NCBI GenBank assembly: GCA_902783905.1
Contig: CACZSP010000075.1
Location: 1 to 6,871 of the forward strand
Direction: 5' to 3'
Length of the DNA: 6,871 bases
Origin: an uncultured Ruminococcus sp.
GTDB lineage: Bacteria; Bacillota; Clostridia; Oscillospirales; CAG-272
Position numbers and translations under genes: made by a program. Under the pieces are notes generated by a model. It was not told the origin of the DNA. It did not search any database and saw only the letters and a program-made list of their open reading frames with translations. Shown here one piece after another: positions 1-6,762 of the stretch (positions are counted from its first letter, which is position 1; each line of letters begins with the position of its first letter).

Positions 1-80
1 AAGACGAATTCTCCGTCGACGGTTTCGATCGACGCGTACCCGCGCGCGATGAGCGCGATCTGCTGTTCGTTGAGTTTCAT
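1..80 (-). CDS. Partial N-terminus of an unidentified protein (possibly SGNH/GDSL hydrolase family)
   Basis: Only the first 26 codons are present. The protein starts MKLNEQQIALIARG and continues YASIETVDGEFV to the window edge. The ATG is supported by an AGAGGA ribosome site (minus strand, 93-88) with a 7-nt spacer. It lies 34 nt after the stop of the upstream gene, so it is probably in the same operon. There is no signal peptide or membrane segment in the visible part, which suggests a cytoplasmic product or one with a later signal. From memory, Clostridia SGNH/GDSL hydrolases with an N-terminal carbohydrate-binding-like domain often begin with a similar 'MKL..EQ...IA.GA..' helix followed by 'E..DG...F'. 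The match is suggestive only; the reading frame is secure, the function is not. Confidence 0.6.
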   Translation of the reverse strand, partial: MKLNEQQIALIARGYASIETVDGEFV

Positions 81-114
81 TCGAAAATCCTCTGTATTGT
101 ATTAAAATAATTGA

Positions 115-1572
115 TTAATCTTTTTTCGCCATTTCCATTCTGCCGGAATGGTACGCCCACCAGTATCCGACCGAGAAATTGTCGAGAGCGGTCTCGGTGT
201 TGAAGGTTATCTTCACCGAGTCGGAAACGCCGTCGAAGAGTTCGGTCGACGCCTCGAGCGATTCGGCGTCCTCGCGGTCCATAAGGATCTCGCGCAAAGT
301 CTCACAGCCCGAGAAAGCGCCGTCGCGTATTGCGGAAAGGCCTTCGCCTATGACGACGCGCTCGAGCGAGCGGCAGTTTGCGAAGACTCCGTCCTGCCCG
401 TTCCCGAGTACCGAAACCGGGGCGCCTCCGTGAGTGGCCGGTATGCGGAGTTCCTTCACCGCGGCGCCTTCGTCGGTGACTCCGGTTATTGCGACAAGCC
501 CGCTGATCTCCTCGAACACGAAGTATTTTTCATCGGGATCCTCCTCGACGACCGTTCCCGGATTTGTTTCCGCCGGTTTTTTTCCGGGAGGATCGGGAAG
601 CTCGAGCACCAGGGCGTCGGTGCTTCCGGTTTCGCGCAGGATGTCGTTGGCAAGCGTTTCCGAGTGAACCACGACTCCGGCGTCGTTCAGATGGTAGTTG
701 GTGTCGTAAAAGTATCCGCTGTCAAGGATCGAATCCCAGGGATTGCTTATGACCGGGCAGTGGATGCTGTCTTCTATGAATTCGACGAACCGGTATACCG
801 ATTCCTCGGTCGTCCCTTCAGCGAGAGCCGACGCGTTCATCGGGCAGAAGCTGAAATACACCTTAGCCCCGCGCCTCTCGGCCCAGCTGATATACGAGTT
901 GACGTAGTCGATGAACTCCGGATCGAAGATGTCGGGAACAAGTTCAATTTCCTGATTTGTGTCGTATCCGAAGGTCATTACGTTGTATTCCCGCGGATAT
1001 ACGATGTCTCCCGACGGAGAGAAGGACGAGCGGCTGTAAACTCCCGTCTGGTTCACCGTTCTGCCCTGCAGGGCGTATTCGAATTTTTTGGAAAGGAAGG
1101 GGATGATCCCGCCGGCAAGATCGGAATAATTGTCCTTCCCGATACGCAGGAGCATCGAATAGTCGCCTTCTATCGCCTGCCAGGCGGATTCGGCGTTGAA
1201 ATACATCGAAAGCGTCTGCCGGTCGAGCTCGGGAGCGAGGACGATGATATCGCCACGGCGCACGTTTGCGCGGGAGAGATCGAGCATCATCTTTGTTCCG
1301 AGCGTGGCGTAAAGGCCGAAGTTGATCACCTTTTTGCCGAGGGCTCCGCCGATGATCTCCGAATCGATCCCGAAGGCGGTCGAGCTCCCTCCGATGATTA
1401 TCACCTTTTCTTCCTTCGTGCTTTTGAGAAGTTCGTATTTTGCCGCCATCTCGCCGAGGAAGGTCTCCCCGTAGATCTTCGGAAGAAATGCAAGTGTTGC
1501 GGCTATGAAGATGAAGGGAATTACCGCCGCAAGGAGGAGGATCAGAAAGGTTTTAAGAGCGTTGTTTTTCAT
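115..1572 (-). CDS. Membrane-anchored SGNH-hydrolase-like protein with C-terminal BspA-type leucine-rich repeats
   Basis: 485 residues. A hydrophobic segment at about residues 7-30 with a short basic N-terminus and no clear cleavage site suggests an N-in membrane anchor with the rest outside. Residues about 56-315 look like an SGNH-type esterase/acyltransferase domain. The nucleophile block is GGSSTAFGIDS (61-71, S63 the likely nucleophile), followed by VINFG (82-86), VLAPEL (111-116), and a His block DTNYHLNDAG (290-299, H294). A proline/acid-rich linker (about 317-348) leads to about two LRR_5/BspA-like repeats (about 350-460, e.g. FANCRSLERVVIGEGL) and an aromatic tail with WW at 471-472. 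The start is fixed by an AGGGGG site overlapping the upstream stop, with a 5-nt spacer; the upstream gene ends only 10 nt away. The domain resembles DltD/AlgJ-like extracytoplasmic SGNH proteins more than secreted GDSL lipases. The substrate is unknown, and no MBOAT partner is in view. Confidence 0.85.
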   Translation of the reverse strand: MKNNALKTFLILLLAAVIPFIFIAATLAFLPKIYGETFLGEMAAKYELLKSTKEEKVIIIGGSSTAFGIDSEIIGGALGKKVINFGLYATLGTKMMLDLSRANVRRGDIIVLAPELDRQTLSMYFNAESAWQAIEGDYSMLLRIGKDNYSDLAGGIIPFLSKKFEYALQGRTVNQTGVYSRSSFSPSGDIVYPREYNVMTFGYDTNQEIELVPDIFDPEFIDYVNSYISWAERRGAKVYFSFCPMNASALAEGTTEESVYRFVEFIEDSIHCPVISNPWDSILDSGYFYDTNYHLNDAGVVVHSETLANDILRETGSTDALVLELPDPPGKKPAETNPGTVVEEDPDEKYFVFEEISGLVAITGVTDEGAAVKELRIPATHGGAPVSVLGNGQDGVFANCRSLERVVIGEGLSAIRDGAFSGCETLREILMDREDAESLEASTELFDGVSDSVKITFNTETALDNFSVGYWWAYHSGRMEMAKKD

Positions 1573-1582
1573 TCCGTCCCCC

Positions 1583-4500
1583 TCAGTGCGATCTGAAATA
1601 GGCGAGCAGGTCGTCGGCTATATATCCGGTGCGGAGCTGCTGGCCCGCCGTGTTGAGATGGTAGTTGGAGTTGTATGAGTACTGGCGCTCGAAGATATAT
1701 CTCCACGGCTCGGAAATGCGGGTCCCGTGCAGATACTGGTCGACGGCGTTTATCAGATTCTGCTGCTCGGTCCCGTTCTTCTGCTGCGAAGCTTTGGTCA
1801 GACAGGTCCTGACTATCGTCGGGAAGGAGATGAGCACCGTCGCGCCCTTCGCCGCCGCCATGTCGTACACGCGGTTGATTTCATCGGGATAGTAGAGAGT
1901 ACGCCCGCTGTCCGAATACGAGTTGCGCTTGTTTATGCAGCTGGTCGACGTGTTGTAGGTGGTGGAGCTGTAACCGCCGTTGTTGTCGTAACCGTCGAGG
2001 GTGGTCTTCCAGGAGGAGGTGGCTCCCACCTTGTTCAGCGAATAATCGCCCCAGGCGTTGACCGTGTCGGAAGTGAAGGTCTCGTACGTCTGCGGAGTTC
2101 TTGCCACCGCGGCCTTGTTGAAGGCGGCGAAGGATGAGAACATCTTGATGTAATGGCGGATATCGACCTGGCTGAAGGCGTCGTAGGCTCCCTCGAATAT
2201 CTGCCAGAGGGTCGTGTTGATCTCGTTGTAGCCGAACTGGTATTTGTTCAGTTCGGGTGCGACGAGAAGCACGTCGCCCGGATTCATGAAGTTCGTCGCC
2301 ACTTCGATATAGAAGGCGGCAGGGGTGCCCGCGTTCTGTCCGTAGTTGACCACGCTGAAGGCGTAGCCGCCGGCGGAAAGCTTCTGCTCGAGAAGCGGAG
2401 AATCTATGCCGTACGCCGAGTTGGACCCGGATACTATGATAAGCTTGCGTCCGGGCGCCGTCATCATCCAGTCGTATTTTACGGCGTAGGTCCCGTTACG
2501 CCCGTTCGAGTATGTCGGCATCCTCGTGGCGCGGAGGAAGACACGCTCGAATGAATTCGATCCCGTCACCCAGTTGTCGGCGAAGGAGGTTATCGAATCG
2601 GGCAGATAGACAGTCTTCAGGTTCTGGCAGCTGATCACCGCCTGCGCCTTTACTGTCTGGACGTATCTCGGGATTACGAGAGTCTCGAGAGAGGATTTTG
2701 AAGAAATCATCGCCGTGGATATCTCGGTCACGGGATATCCCTTGATCCGCTCGGGTATCACGACGGTCGACGCGTTTCCGTTGTAGCTGCGGACCGTCAC
2801 CGTCTTTGTTTTAATCTTGTAGTTTTTGTAGTAGGTGAGTTCGACTTCCTTGGTCGAGACGTCGTAGCTGAATTCCGACGCCGGAGTTTCCTCTATCCAC
2901 ATACAGTACAGCGAGATCGCTCCGCGTTCGGGCATGAGCACGTTCCATCCGGGTCCCACGTAGGTTCCGGTGCCGTCGGGTTTGGTGTTGTAGCCGATGA
3001 GGACGTAGCCCTCGCGCGTGAACTGACCCATATCGGGAAGCGAGTTCGGGCAGTGGTAGATCGTGTCCGCCTTCGCGTATTCGGTGCGGTAGTCTTCGTT
3101 ATTCGTTTTGGTGTTTATACCGCCGTTGGGATGATAGATGAGTACCCATTTTCCGCTCGGGACCGTGACGGTGAGCGCCGGGTCCGGAGGAGGATTGAAG
3201 GTCGCGGTGACGGCGACGTCGTCCGACAGCGTGAAGGTGTAGCTGCGGGAATAGGAAACCGCGTAGCCGCCGACCGACCAGTAGGCGAACGATCCCTTGA
3301 GATCGGTAGCGGTCAGCGTTATCTCGGTGCCCCGGCGGTAGAATCCTGCCGGTACGGAAGCGGCGACCGAGCCCCATTTTTCATTGTTCGCCGCATATCC
3401 GAAACGAAGAGCCGACAGCTCGAAGACCTCCGCCGACAGTTCGGCGTCTTCGGTCACGTTCTTCAGAGTGATGACTCCTTCGGCGTATTCCGCGCCTCCG
3501 CTGACGCCGTTGATCCCGTGATCCGAATCGAGCTCGACGCGGAATACCGCGTCGTCCCCCGCGGGCACCGACAGGGTGCGGTCGGACAGGATCTTCATGC
3601 CCTCGGCTTCCTTGAGCGTGACGGTGTATTTTTTCAGTTCGAAGTTCGCCCGCAAGTACATATCGCGGTCGAGAGTGAAGGTGTACTCCGGATCTGCCGA
3701 GAGAAGTTTTCCGCCCGATTCAAGCGACGCTCTCTCCGAAAAACCTGTGAAGATATGGTGCGGAGCGGGTTCGGCGGTCAGGGTGACGGTGTCTCCCTCC
3801 CAGCCGTAGTTCTTCTGCGGATCGAGGGTGACTTCTCCGCCGTCACGGAGCCAGTCCACCTGGATCGCGTATTTCGGGAGCTTATGGGTGGCGATGGAGA
3901 GGGAAGTATCGTCGGTCACCCTGTTCAACGTGATCGAATTTCCCGCAAGCGTCGTTCCGTCGGGGACGGAGTCGATCACGTATCCCTCTTCGAGGTCGAA
4001 ATAGAAGAAGACGGTTCCTCCGACCTGCACCGATACGGTGTCGGACGTCCGCTTTATCAGTCCGGGTGAGTTTTCAAGGTGAATTATCGCCGTGTCGAGT
4101 CTGAAATTCGCGTAAACGGGCGTGCTGTCGACGGGAACGTATTCGAACGGGTTTTCTTCCGACAAAAGCTTACCGCCTTCGGTCAGCGGTTTTCCGGAGG
4201 AAAATCCGGCAAAGGCGTATCTTTTCGAAGAGATCGCGCTGAGAGTGACTTTTTCGCCTTCCCAGCACTCTGAAATATCCGACGCCGCGCTTCCGACGTC
4301 CCCTCCGGGGCCTTTTCCGTCGCCGACGGGAGTCACGTTTATCAGGCAGCGCTCGAGTTTGCGTGTCTTGAGGATGACGGTCGTCGGGTAGCGCACTCCG
4401 CGCACCTTCAGTGTTCCGTCGTCCGAATACTCCGCCCCGCTGAGGCGGGTGACGGTGTATCCCTCTTTTACCGAGTAACTGAAGGACACGTCGGAACCCG

Positions 4501-4681
4501 GAGCGGCTTCGACAAACCTCTCCGACTGTGATTCTATTCCTTCATCGTTGGCAAATACAACTTTGACCCTTCTTTCGCCGGGCATTTTGCCCGCCGCGGC
4601 GCATCCGGCCGCGGCGGCAGCCGCCAGAAGCAGAAGAAGGAAAAACAGTATTTTTGCCGTGACGTTTTTTGCGTTTTTCAT
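1583..4681 (-). CDS. Large surface lipoprotein: InlB-like modules, BspA-type leucine-rich repeats and C-terminal SGNH-like domain
   Basis: 1032 residues. A lipoprotein signal peptide ends in an AAAGC lipobox (C27). Residues 39-500 hold three tandem two-part cassettes. The second part of each resembles the divergent InlB B-repeat ('WEG..VTLTA', 'GGKLLS', 'ANF' ends). Residues about 513-597 look like a Listeria-Bacteroides (Flg_new/InlB B) repeat, with YHPNGG, REGY and NTKPDGTGTY. Residues about 601-716 are a BspA/LRR_5-like stretch (STVVIPERIKGYPVTEIS, SLETLVIPRYV, LKTVYLPDSI). Residues about 744-1029 form an SGNH-like domain paralogous to that of the next gene: SGSNSAYGIDS (751-761, S753 the likely nucleophile), VVNYG, VAPEL, NYHLN (H1008). 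The Asp preceding the His in the paralogue is Asn here (N1004). The start is the only one that keeps the signal peptide, but its ribosome site is weak. It lies 64 nt after the solute-binding gene. Likely lipid-anchored on the outer cell face; binding partner unknown. Confidence 0.85.
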   Translation of the reverse strand: MKNAKNVTAKILFFLLLLLAAAAAAGCAAAGKMPGERRVKVVFANDEGIESQSERFVEAAPGSDVSFSYSVKEGYTVTRLSGAEYSDDGTLKVRGVRYPTTVILKTRKLERCLINVTPVGDGKGPGGDVGSAASDISECWEGEKVTLSAISSKRYAFAGFSSGKPLTEGGKLLSEENPFEYVPVDSTPVYANFRLDTAIIHLENSPGLIKRTSDTVSVQVGGTVFFYFDLEEGYVIDSVPDGTTLAGNSITLNRVTDDTSLSIATHKLPKYAIQVDWLRDGGEVTLDPQKNYGWEGDTVTLTAEPAPHHIFTGFSERASLESGGKLLSADPEYTFTLDRDMYLRANFELKKYTVTLKEAEGMKILSDRTLSVPAGDDAVFRVELDSDHGINGVSGGAEYAEGVITLKNVTEDAELSAEVFELSALRFGYAANNEKWGSVAASVPAGFYRRGTEITLTATDLKGSFAYWSVGGYAVSYSRSYTFTLSDDVAVTATFNPPPDPALTVTVPSGKWVLIYHPNGGINTKTNNEDYRTEYAKADTIYHCPNSLPDMGQFTREGYVLIGYNTKPDGTGTYVGPGWNVLMPERGAISLYCMWIEETPASEFSYDVSTKEVELTYYKNYKIKTKTVTVRSYNGNASTVVIPERIKGYPVTEISTAMISSKSSLETLVIPRYVQTVKAQAVISCQNLKTVYLPDSITSFADNWVTGSNSFERVFLRATRMPTYSNGRNGTYAVKYDWMMTAPGRKLIIVSGSNSAYGIDSPLLEQKLSAGGYAFSVVNYGQNAGTPAAFYIEVATNFMNPGDVLLVAPELNKYQFGYNEINTTLWQIFEGAYDAFSQVDIRHYIKMFSSFAAFNKAAVARTPQTYETFTSDTVNAWGDYSLNKVGATSSWKTTLDGYDNNGGYSSTTYNTSTSCINKRNSYSDSGRTLYYPDEINRVYDMAAAKGATVLISFPTIVRTCLTKASQQKNGTEQQNLINAVDQYLHGTRISEPWRYIFERQYSYNSNYHLNTAGQQLRTGYIADDLLAYFRSH
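3182..4567 (-). repeat. Three tandem two-module (A-B) protein cassettes inside the large lipoprotein gene
   Basis: Residues 39-500 divide into three cassettes of about 158, 154 and 150 residues. A modules (39-109, 197-268, 351-423) share a '(E/D)(E/S).G(Y/I)' turn, a G-rich middle and endings such as ITLNRVTDDTSLS or ITLKNVTEDAELS. B modules (110-196, 269-350, 424-500) share 'G(T/D/E).(V/I)TL(T/S)A', a GFS or YWS turn, and a closing 'Y..F.(L/V)....V.A.F'. B1 and B2 both carry GGKLLS; B3 lacks that insert and is shorter. B modules fit the divergent InlB B-repeat; A modules may be a relative of it or a separate beta fold. Divergence between copies is high, so the duplication is old. Confidence 0.65.
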
Positions 4682-4745
4682 TATCGACAGCTCGCTTCAG
4701 TGATTATTGACCCGGGACCTGGAAAAATGTCTTCGGAAACCGCGG

Positions 4746-6242
4746 TTATTGAACTTCCTTCTTAAGCTTTGAGATTGAGTTGCCGAAGCCTTTTACGACC
4801 TTCTGGAAGGAGGAGACGACCGGAGAATTGTTAAGGACGGTCGAACGCGCGCTTCCGAGGATCGAAATGCCGTAGTTGCCGAGCATAAAGCCCATATCGC
4901 TGTAGTAGGATTTTCTGATTATCTCTATGCATTTCAGGGATTCAACGTCGCGGATCGACTGACCCTTGATGAGTATTTCCATATAAATTGGCATTACGTT
5001 GAGATACGAATCGTACGCAATGTCCTCGAGAACGGCGGAAATGTCCTCGACGTTCTGCACCGAGAGGGGTACCGACTGGGCGGCGCCGATGTTCGCCTGC
5101 ATGTGGATCTTGTAATCCTGCTGATCCGTGTTGAGCTTCGGGATCGGGACGACGCCGAAGTTGACGTCGGCGGTGCGAAGACGTTCGACGCACTTGAAGT
5201 TGCCTATCCAGAAGAGAGCGCGGTCGGATGTGATCGCCCGCTCGGTCCAGTACTCGCGCGCTTCGGTTTCGGTGCTGGTCCTGTCTACGAGGAACATTCC
5301 GTTTTCGGCGGAGCAGAGCGACTGGATGGCTTCGACGATTTCGAAGAAGCCCTGCTCGAGATTGAGCTCCGGAAGGTCTTCGGCGTCCTTCTTTATCATC
5401 GGATATCCGGTGCCGCTGATGAAGCAGTCGATGCAGAAGGTGTTGGCGATCATTCCGAGCTTGTCGTCTTTGGTGATCAGCTGGTCGCCGTCGAGATCCT
5501 CGGTGACCGCCTTGACCATTTCGCTCATTTCGGCAAAGGTCCAGTTGCCCTCGTCCACCAACTGGTAAATGTTCTTGAGCTTGGCGTCTTCGTGGACCTT
5601 CTTGTTGAAGATGGTGCAGGGCGTTGCTCCGACGGCATGGATGTTGGCGTCGGAATATGCAAAATAGTTCTTGTTCTTGATGGAGCTGCCTTCAAGCAGA
5701 TCGCTGTTCCAGTAGGGCTTTGAGAAGTCGATCAGCGTCAGGTCGGAGAGCTCGTGAAGCAGACCTTTTATCGACATAGTCATGGAATAAGTCTGGTTTG
5801 CGTCGATAAGCTGATAGGGGGCGTCGCCAGACGACTGGGCGTTCGTAACGGCGCTCATGATATTCGCGTCGCTCTTGAACTCGGTGACGATCTTGAGCTT
5901 GTGCTTTTCCTGGATTCTTACGTTTCTGTTGTAAACGGCGTCGTTGACGGTGGAGCCGTTCGTTTCCTGTGCGGCAAAGTCGTGGTTGGGTTCGACTTCG
6001 TTGCCGTTATAAAGGATCACAAAGTCTGTTCCTTCGAAATCGCGGGCGGCAACGTGCGGATTGTAATCCGGCTCGGTATCCGCGGCGGTCTGACCGTCCG
6101 ATCCCGGGACCGCGCCCTCTTCGGTGGCGGCGGGAGTCGTCTGCGCTCCGGACGGATTCTCTTTCGCGCAGGACGCGGCGGCGATCAGCATAAGAGCGGC
6201 GAGCAGGGCCGCGAAAAGTCTGACTGCGTACTTCGTTTTCAT
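4746..6242 (-). CDS. Extracellular solute-binding lipoprotein (ABC-type, family 1-like)
   Basis: 498 residues. The signal peptide ends in a lipobox AAASC (C25), then an Ala/Thr/Pro/acid-rich linker to about residue 60 that would tether the domain to the membrane. The mature part has features typical of Clostridia extracellular solute-binding proteins: an early FVILY strand (74-78), a 'NGSTVNDAVYNRNVRI' segment (95-110), an ATPCTIFNKKV segment (206-216), WTFAEM (234-239), and an acidic loop DLDGDQLITKDD (249-260). Length fits sugar-type binding proteins. Family members normally deliver a ligand, often an oligosaccharide, to ABC permeases, but none is encoded here and the next two genes are surface SGNH/LRR proteins. 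An AAGGAAG ribosome site lies 5 nt before the ATG. It is the first gene of the apparent operon. Ligand unknown. Confidence 0.85.
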   Translation of the reverse strand: MKTKYAVRLFAALLAALMLIAAASCAKENPSGAQTTPAATEEGAVPGSDGQTAADTEPDYNPHVAARDFEGTDFVILYNGNEVEPNHDFAAQETNGSTVNDAVYNRNVRIQEKHKLKIVTEFKSDANIMSAVTNAQSSGDAPYQLIDANQTYSMTMSIKGLLHELSDLTLIDFSKPYWNSDLLEGSSIKNKNYFAYSDANIHAVGATPCTIFNKKVHEDAKLKNIYQLVDEGNWTFAEMSEMVKAVTEDLDGDQLITKDDKLGMIANTFCIDCFISGTGYPMIKKDAEDLPELNLEQGFFEIVEAIQSLCSAENGMFLVDRTSTETEAREYWTERAITSDRALFWIGNFKCVERLRTADVNFGVVPIPKLNTDQQDYKIHMQANIGAAQSVPLSVQNVEDISAVLEDIAYDSYLNVMPIYMEILIKGQSIRDVESLKCIEIIRKSYYSDMGFMLGNYGISILGSARSTVLNNSPVVSSFQKVVKGFGNSISKLKKEVQ

Positions 6243-6277
6243 TTTTACTTCCTTTCAGAAACAGTGAATTCAAAGTT

Positions 6278-6295
6278 ATTATACAAATAATTATA
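6278..6295 (-). promoter_or_regulatory. Tandem -10-like boxes upstream of the solute-binding gene
   Basis: Two exact TATAAT hexamers lie on the minus strand at 6295-6290 and 6283-6278, 12 nt apart, in a strongly AT-rich stretch. The proximal one would start transcription near 6271 and leave a leader of about 29 nt. Neither has a good TTGACA at 16-18 nt upstream. The position is right for the operon promoter, but AT-rich DNA yields such hexamers by chance. Confidence 0.45.
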
Positions 6296-6432
6296 CATAG
6301 TAAATTTTATCACATTATCGAAAAAATGGCAATAGGAAAAGGGAAAAAATGGCTCCCGACTTAACAAAAAAAGACACAATTGAAAATTGCAAACGGCAAA
6401 TTGCAAGTGAACTGTTGAAAGTGGGCAGAATG

Positions 6433-6460
6433 AAAAATTAAAAATGAAAAACGAAAAATT
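6433..6460. repeat. 7-nt A-tract tandem repeat, four units
   Basis: Four consecutive heptamers read AAAAATT (6433), AAAAATG (6440), AAAAACG (6447) and AAAAATT (6454). The block is bracketed by two near-identical 12-mers, GAAAGTGGGCAG (6417-6428) and GAAAGTGAGCAG (6464-6475), which differ at one base. Role unknown; 7-nt spacing is not helical phasing. Confidence 0.7.
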
Positions 6461-6540
6461 GAGGAAAGTGAGCAGTGGCAAGCGGGCAGTTTTCAGGATT
6501 TCTGATCCGCCGGCGTCACCCAAATAAACGTCGCGTCCTT

Positions 6541-6723
6541 TACCTTCCCCCGGGGTAGCGAAGCGGCGGCGCGGTAGTGAAGACACTACGGGGGGCAGTC
6601 ACGCGCCCCCGCGTGACTGAGGGATTGTCCGGTATGATCGATAATTGCTGCAGTTTGGCAGTAATCGATTTGTCCGGTAACGATCCCTCCGTGGCCTGCG
6701 GCGGCACAGCCGCCGGGTTTTTC
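6541..6723. repeat. GC-rich stem-loop array, probable dispersed non-coding repeat in inverted pair
   Basis: The segment holds several hairpins in a row. GTAGTG/CACTAC pair with an AAGA loop (6574-6589). CAGTCACGCG pairs with CGCGTGACTG around CCCC (6596-6619), a perfect 10-bp stem. A long imperfect hairpin spans 6619-6689: outer stem GAGGGATTG/CGATCCCTC with one G-U pair, inner stem ATTGCTGC/GCAGTAAT around AGTTTG, and a 10-nt direct repeat TTGTCCGGTA in both arms (6625, 6670). A CGGCGGC/GCCGCCG hairpin follows (6699-6715). Read inward on opposite strands, both arms contain AC(A/G)ATCCCTC(A/C)GT, so two copies of one unit appear to face each other. From memory, 'ACAATCCCTCAGT' marks a repeat scattered in many gut Clostridia genomes; that is recollection, not a search. 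Confidence 0.65.
6699..6723 (+). terminator. Intrinsic-terminator-like hairpin upstream of the Dabb promoter
   Basis: A perfect 7-bp stem CGGCGGC/GCCGCCG with an ACA loop is followed by GG and TTTTT (6718-6722). No plus-strand gene precedes it, so it may be part of the repeat array rather than the end of a transcription unit. It would block plus-strand read-through into the promoter that begins 11 nt later. Confidence 0.5.
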
Positions 6724-6733
6724 GGCTCCGCAC

Positions 6734-6762
6734 TTGACAATCACCTGCGCGTATTATATAAT
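6734..6762 (+). promoter_or_regulatory. Consensus sigma-A promoter of the Dabb gene
   Basis: TTGACA (6734-6739) and TATAAT (6757-6762) both match consensus exactly and are separated by the optimal 17 nt. Transcription should begin near 6768-6770, giving a leader of about 47 nt with no obvious riboswitch. A GGGAGG ribosome site at 6803-6808 lies 7 nt before the ATG at 6816. Confidence 0.92.

Noticed and set aside
81..114. Promoter in the 34-nt gap before the left partial gene
   Set aside because: A TACAAT hexamer is present in AT-rich DNA, but no -35-like element lies at the right distance.
148..1596. 482-codon plus-strand open frame opposite the membrane-anchored SGNH gene
   Set aside because: It is antisense to a protein with clear motifs, anchor and ribosome site. 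Its product is rich in Arg/Val/Gly with no domain-like pattern, as expected for the reverse of a GC-rich gene.
3053..4069. 338-codon plus-strand open frame opposite the large lipoprotein gene
   Set aside because: Antisense shadow; no recognisable motif, no ribosome site, and the minus-strand protein has clear repeats here.
4738..4747. AACCGCGGTT palindrome at the end of the solute-binding gene as a terminator
   Set aside because: It has no loop and overlaps the stop codon; the nearest T-run is well downstream and short. Read-through to the next gene is more likely.
5103..5723. 206-codon plus-strand open frame opposite the solute-binding gene
   Set aside because: Antisense shadow of a well-supported lipoprotein gene.
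6417..6475. CRISPR-like array
   Set aside because: Repeat units are 7 or 12 nt with no spacers of regular length.
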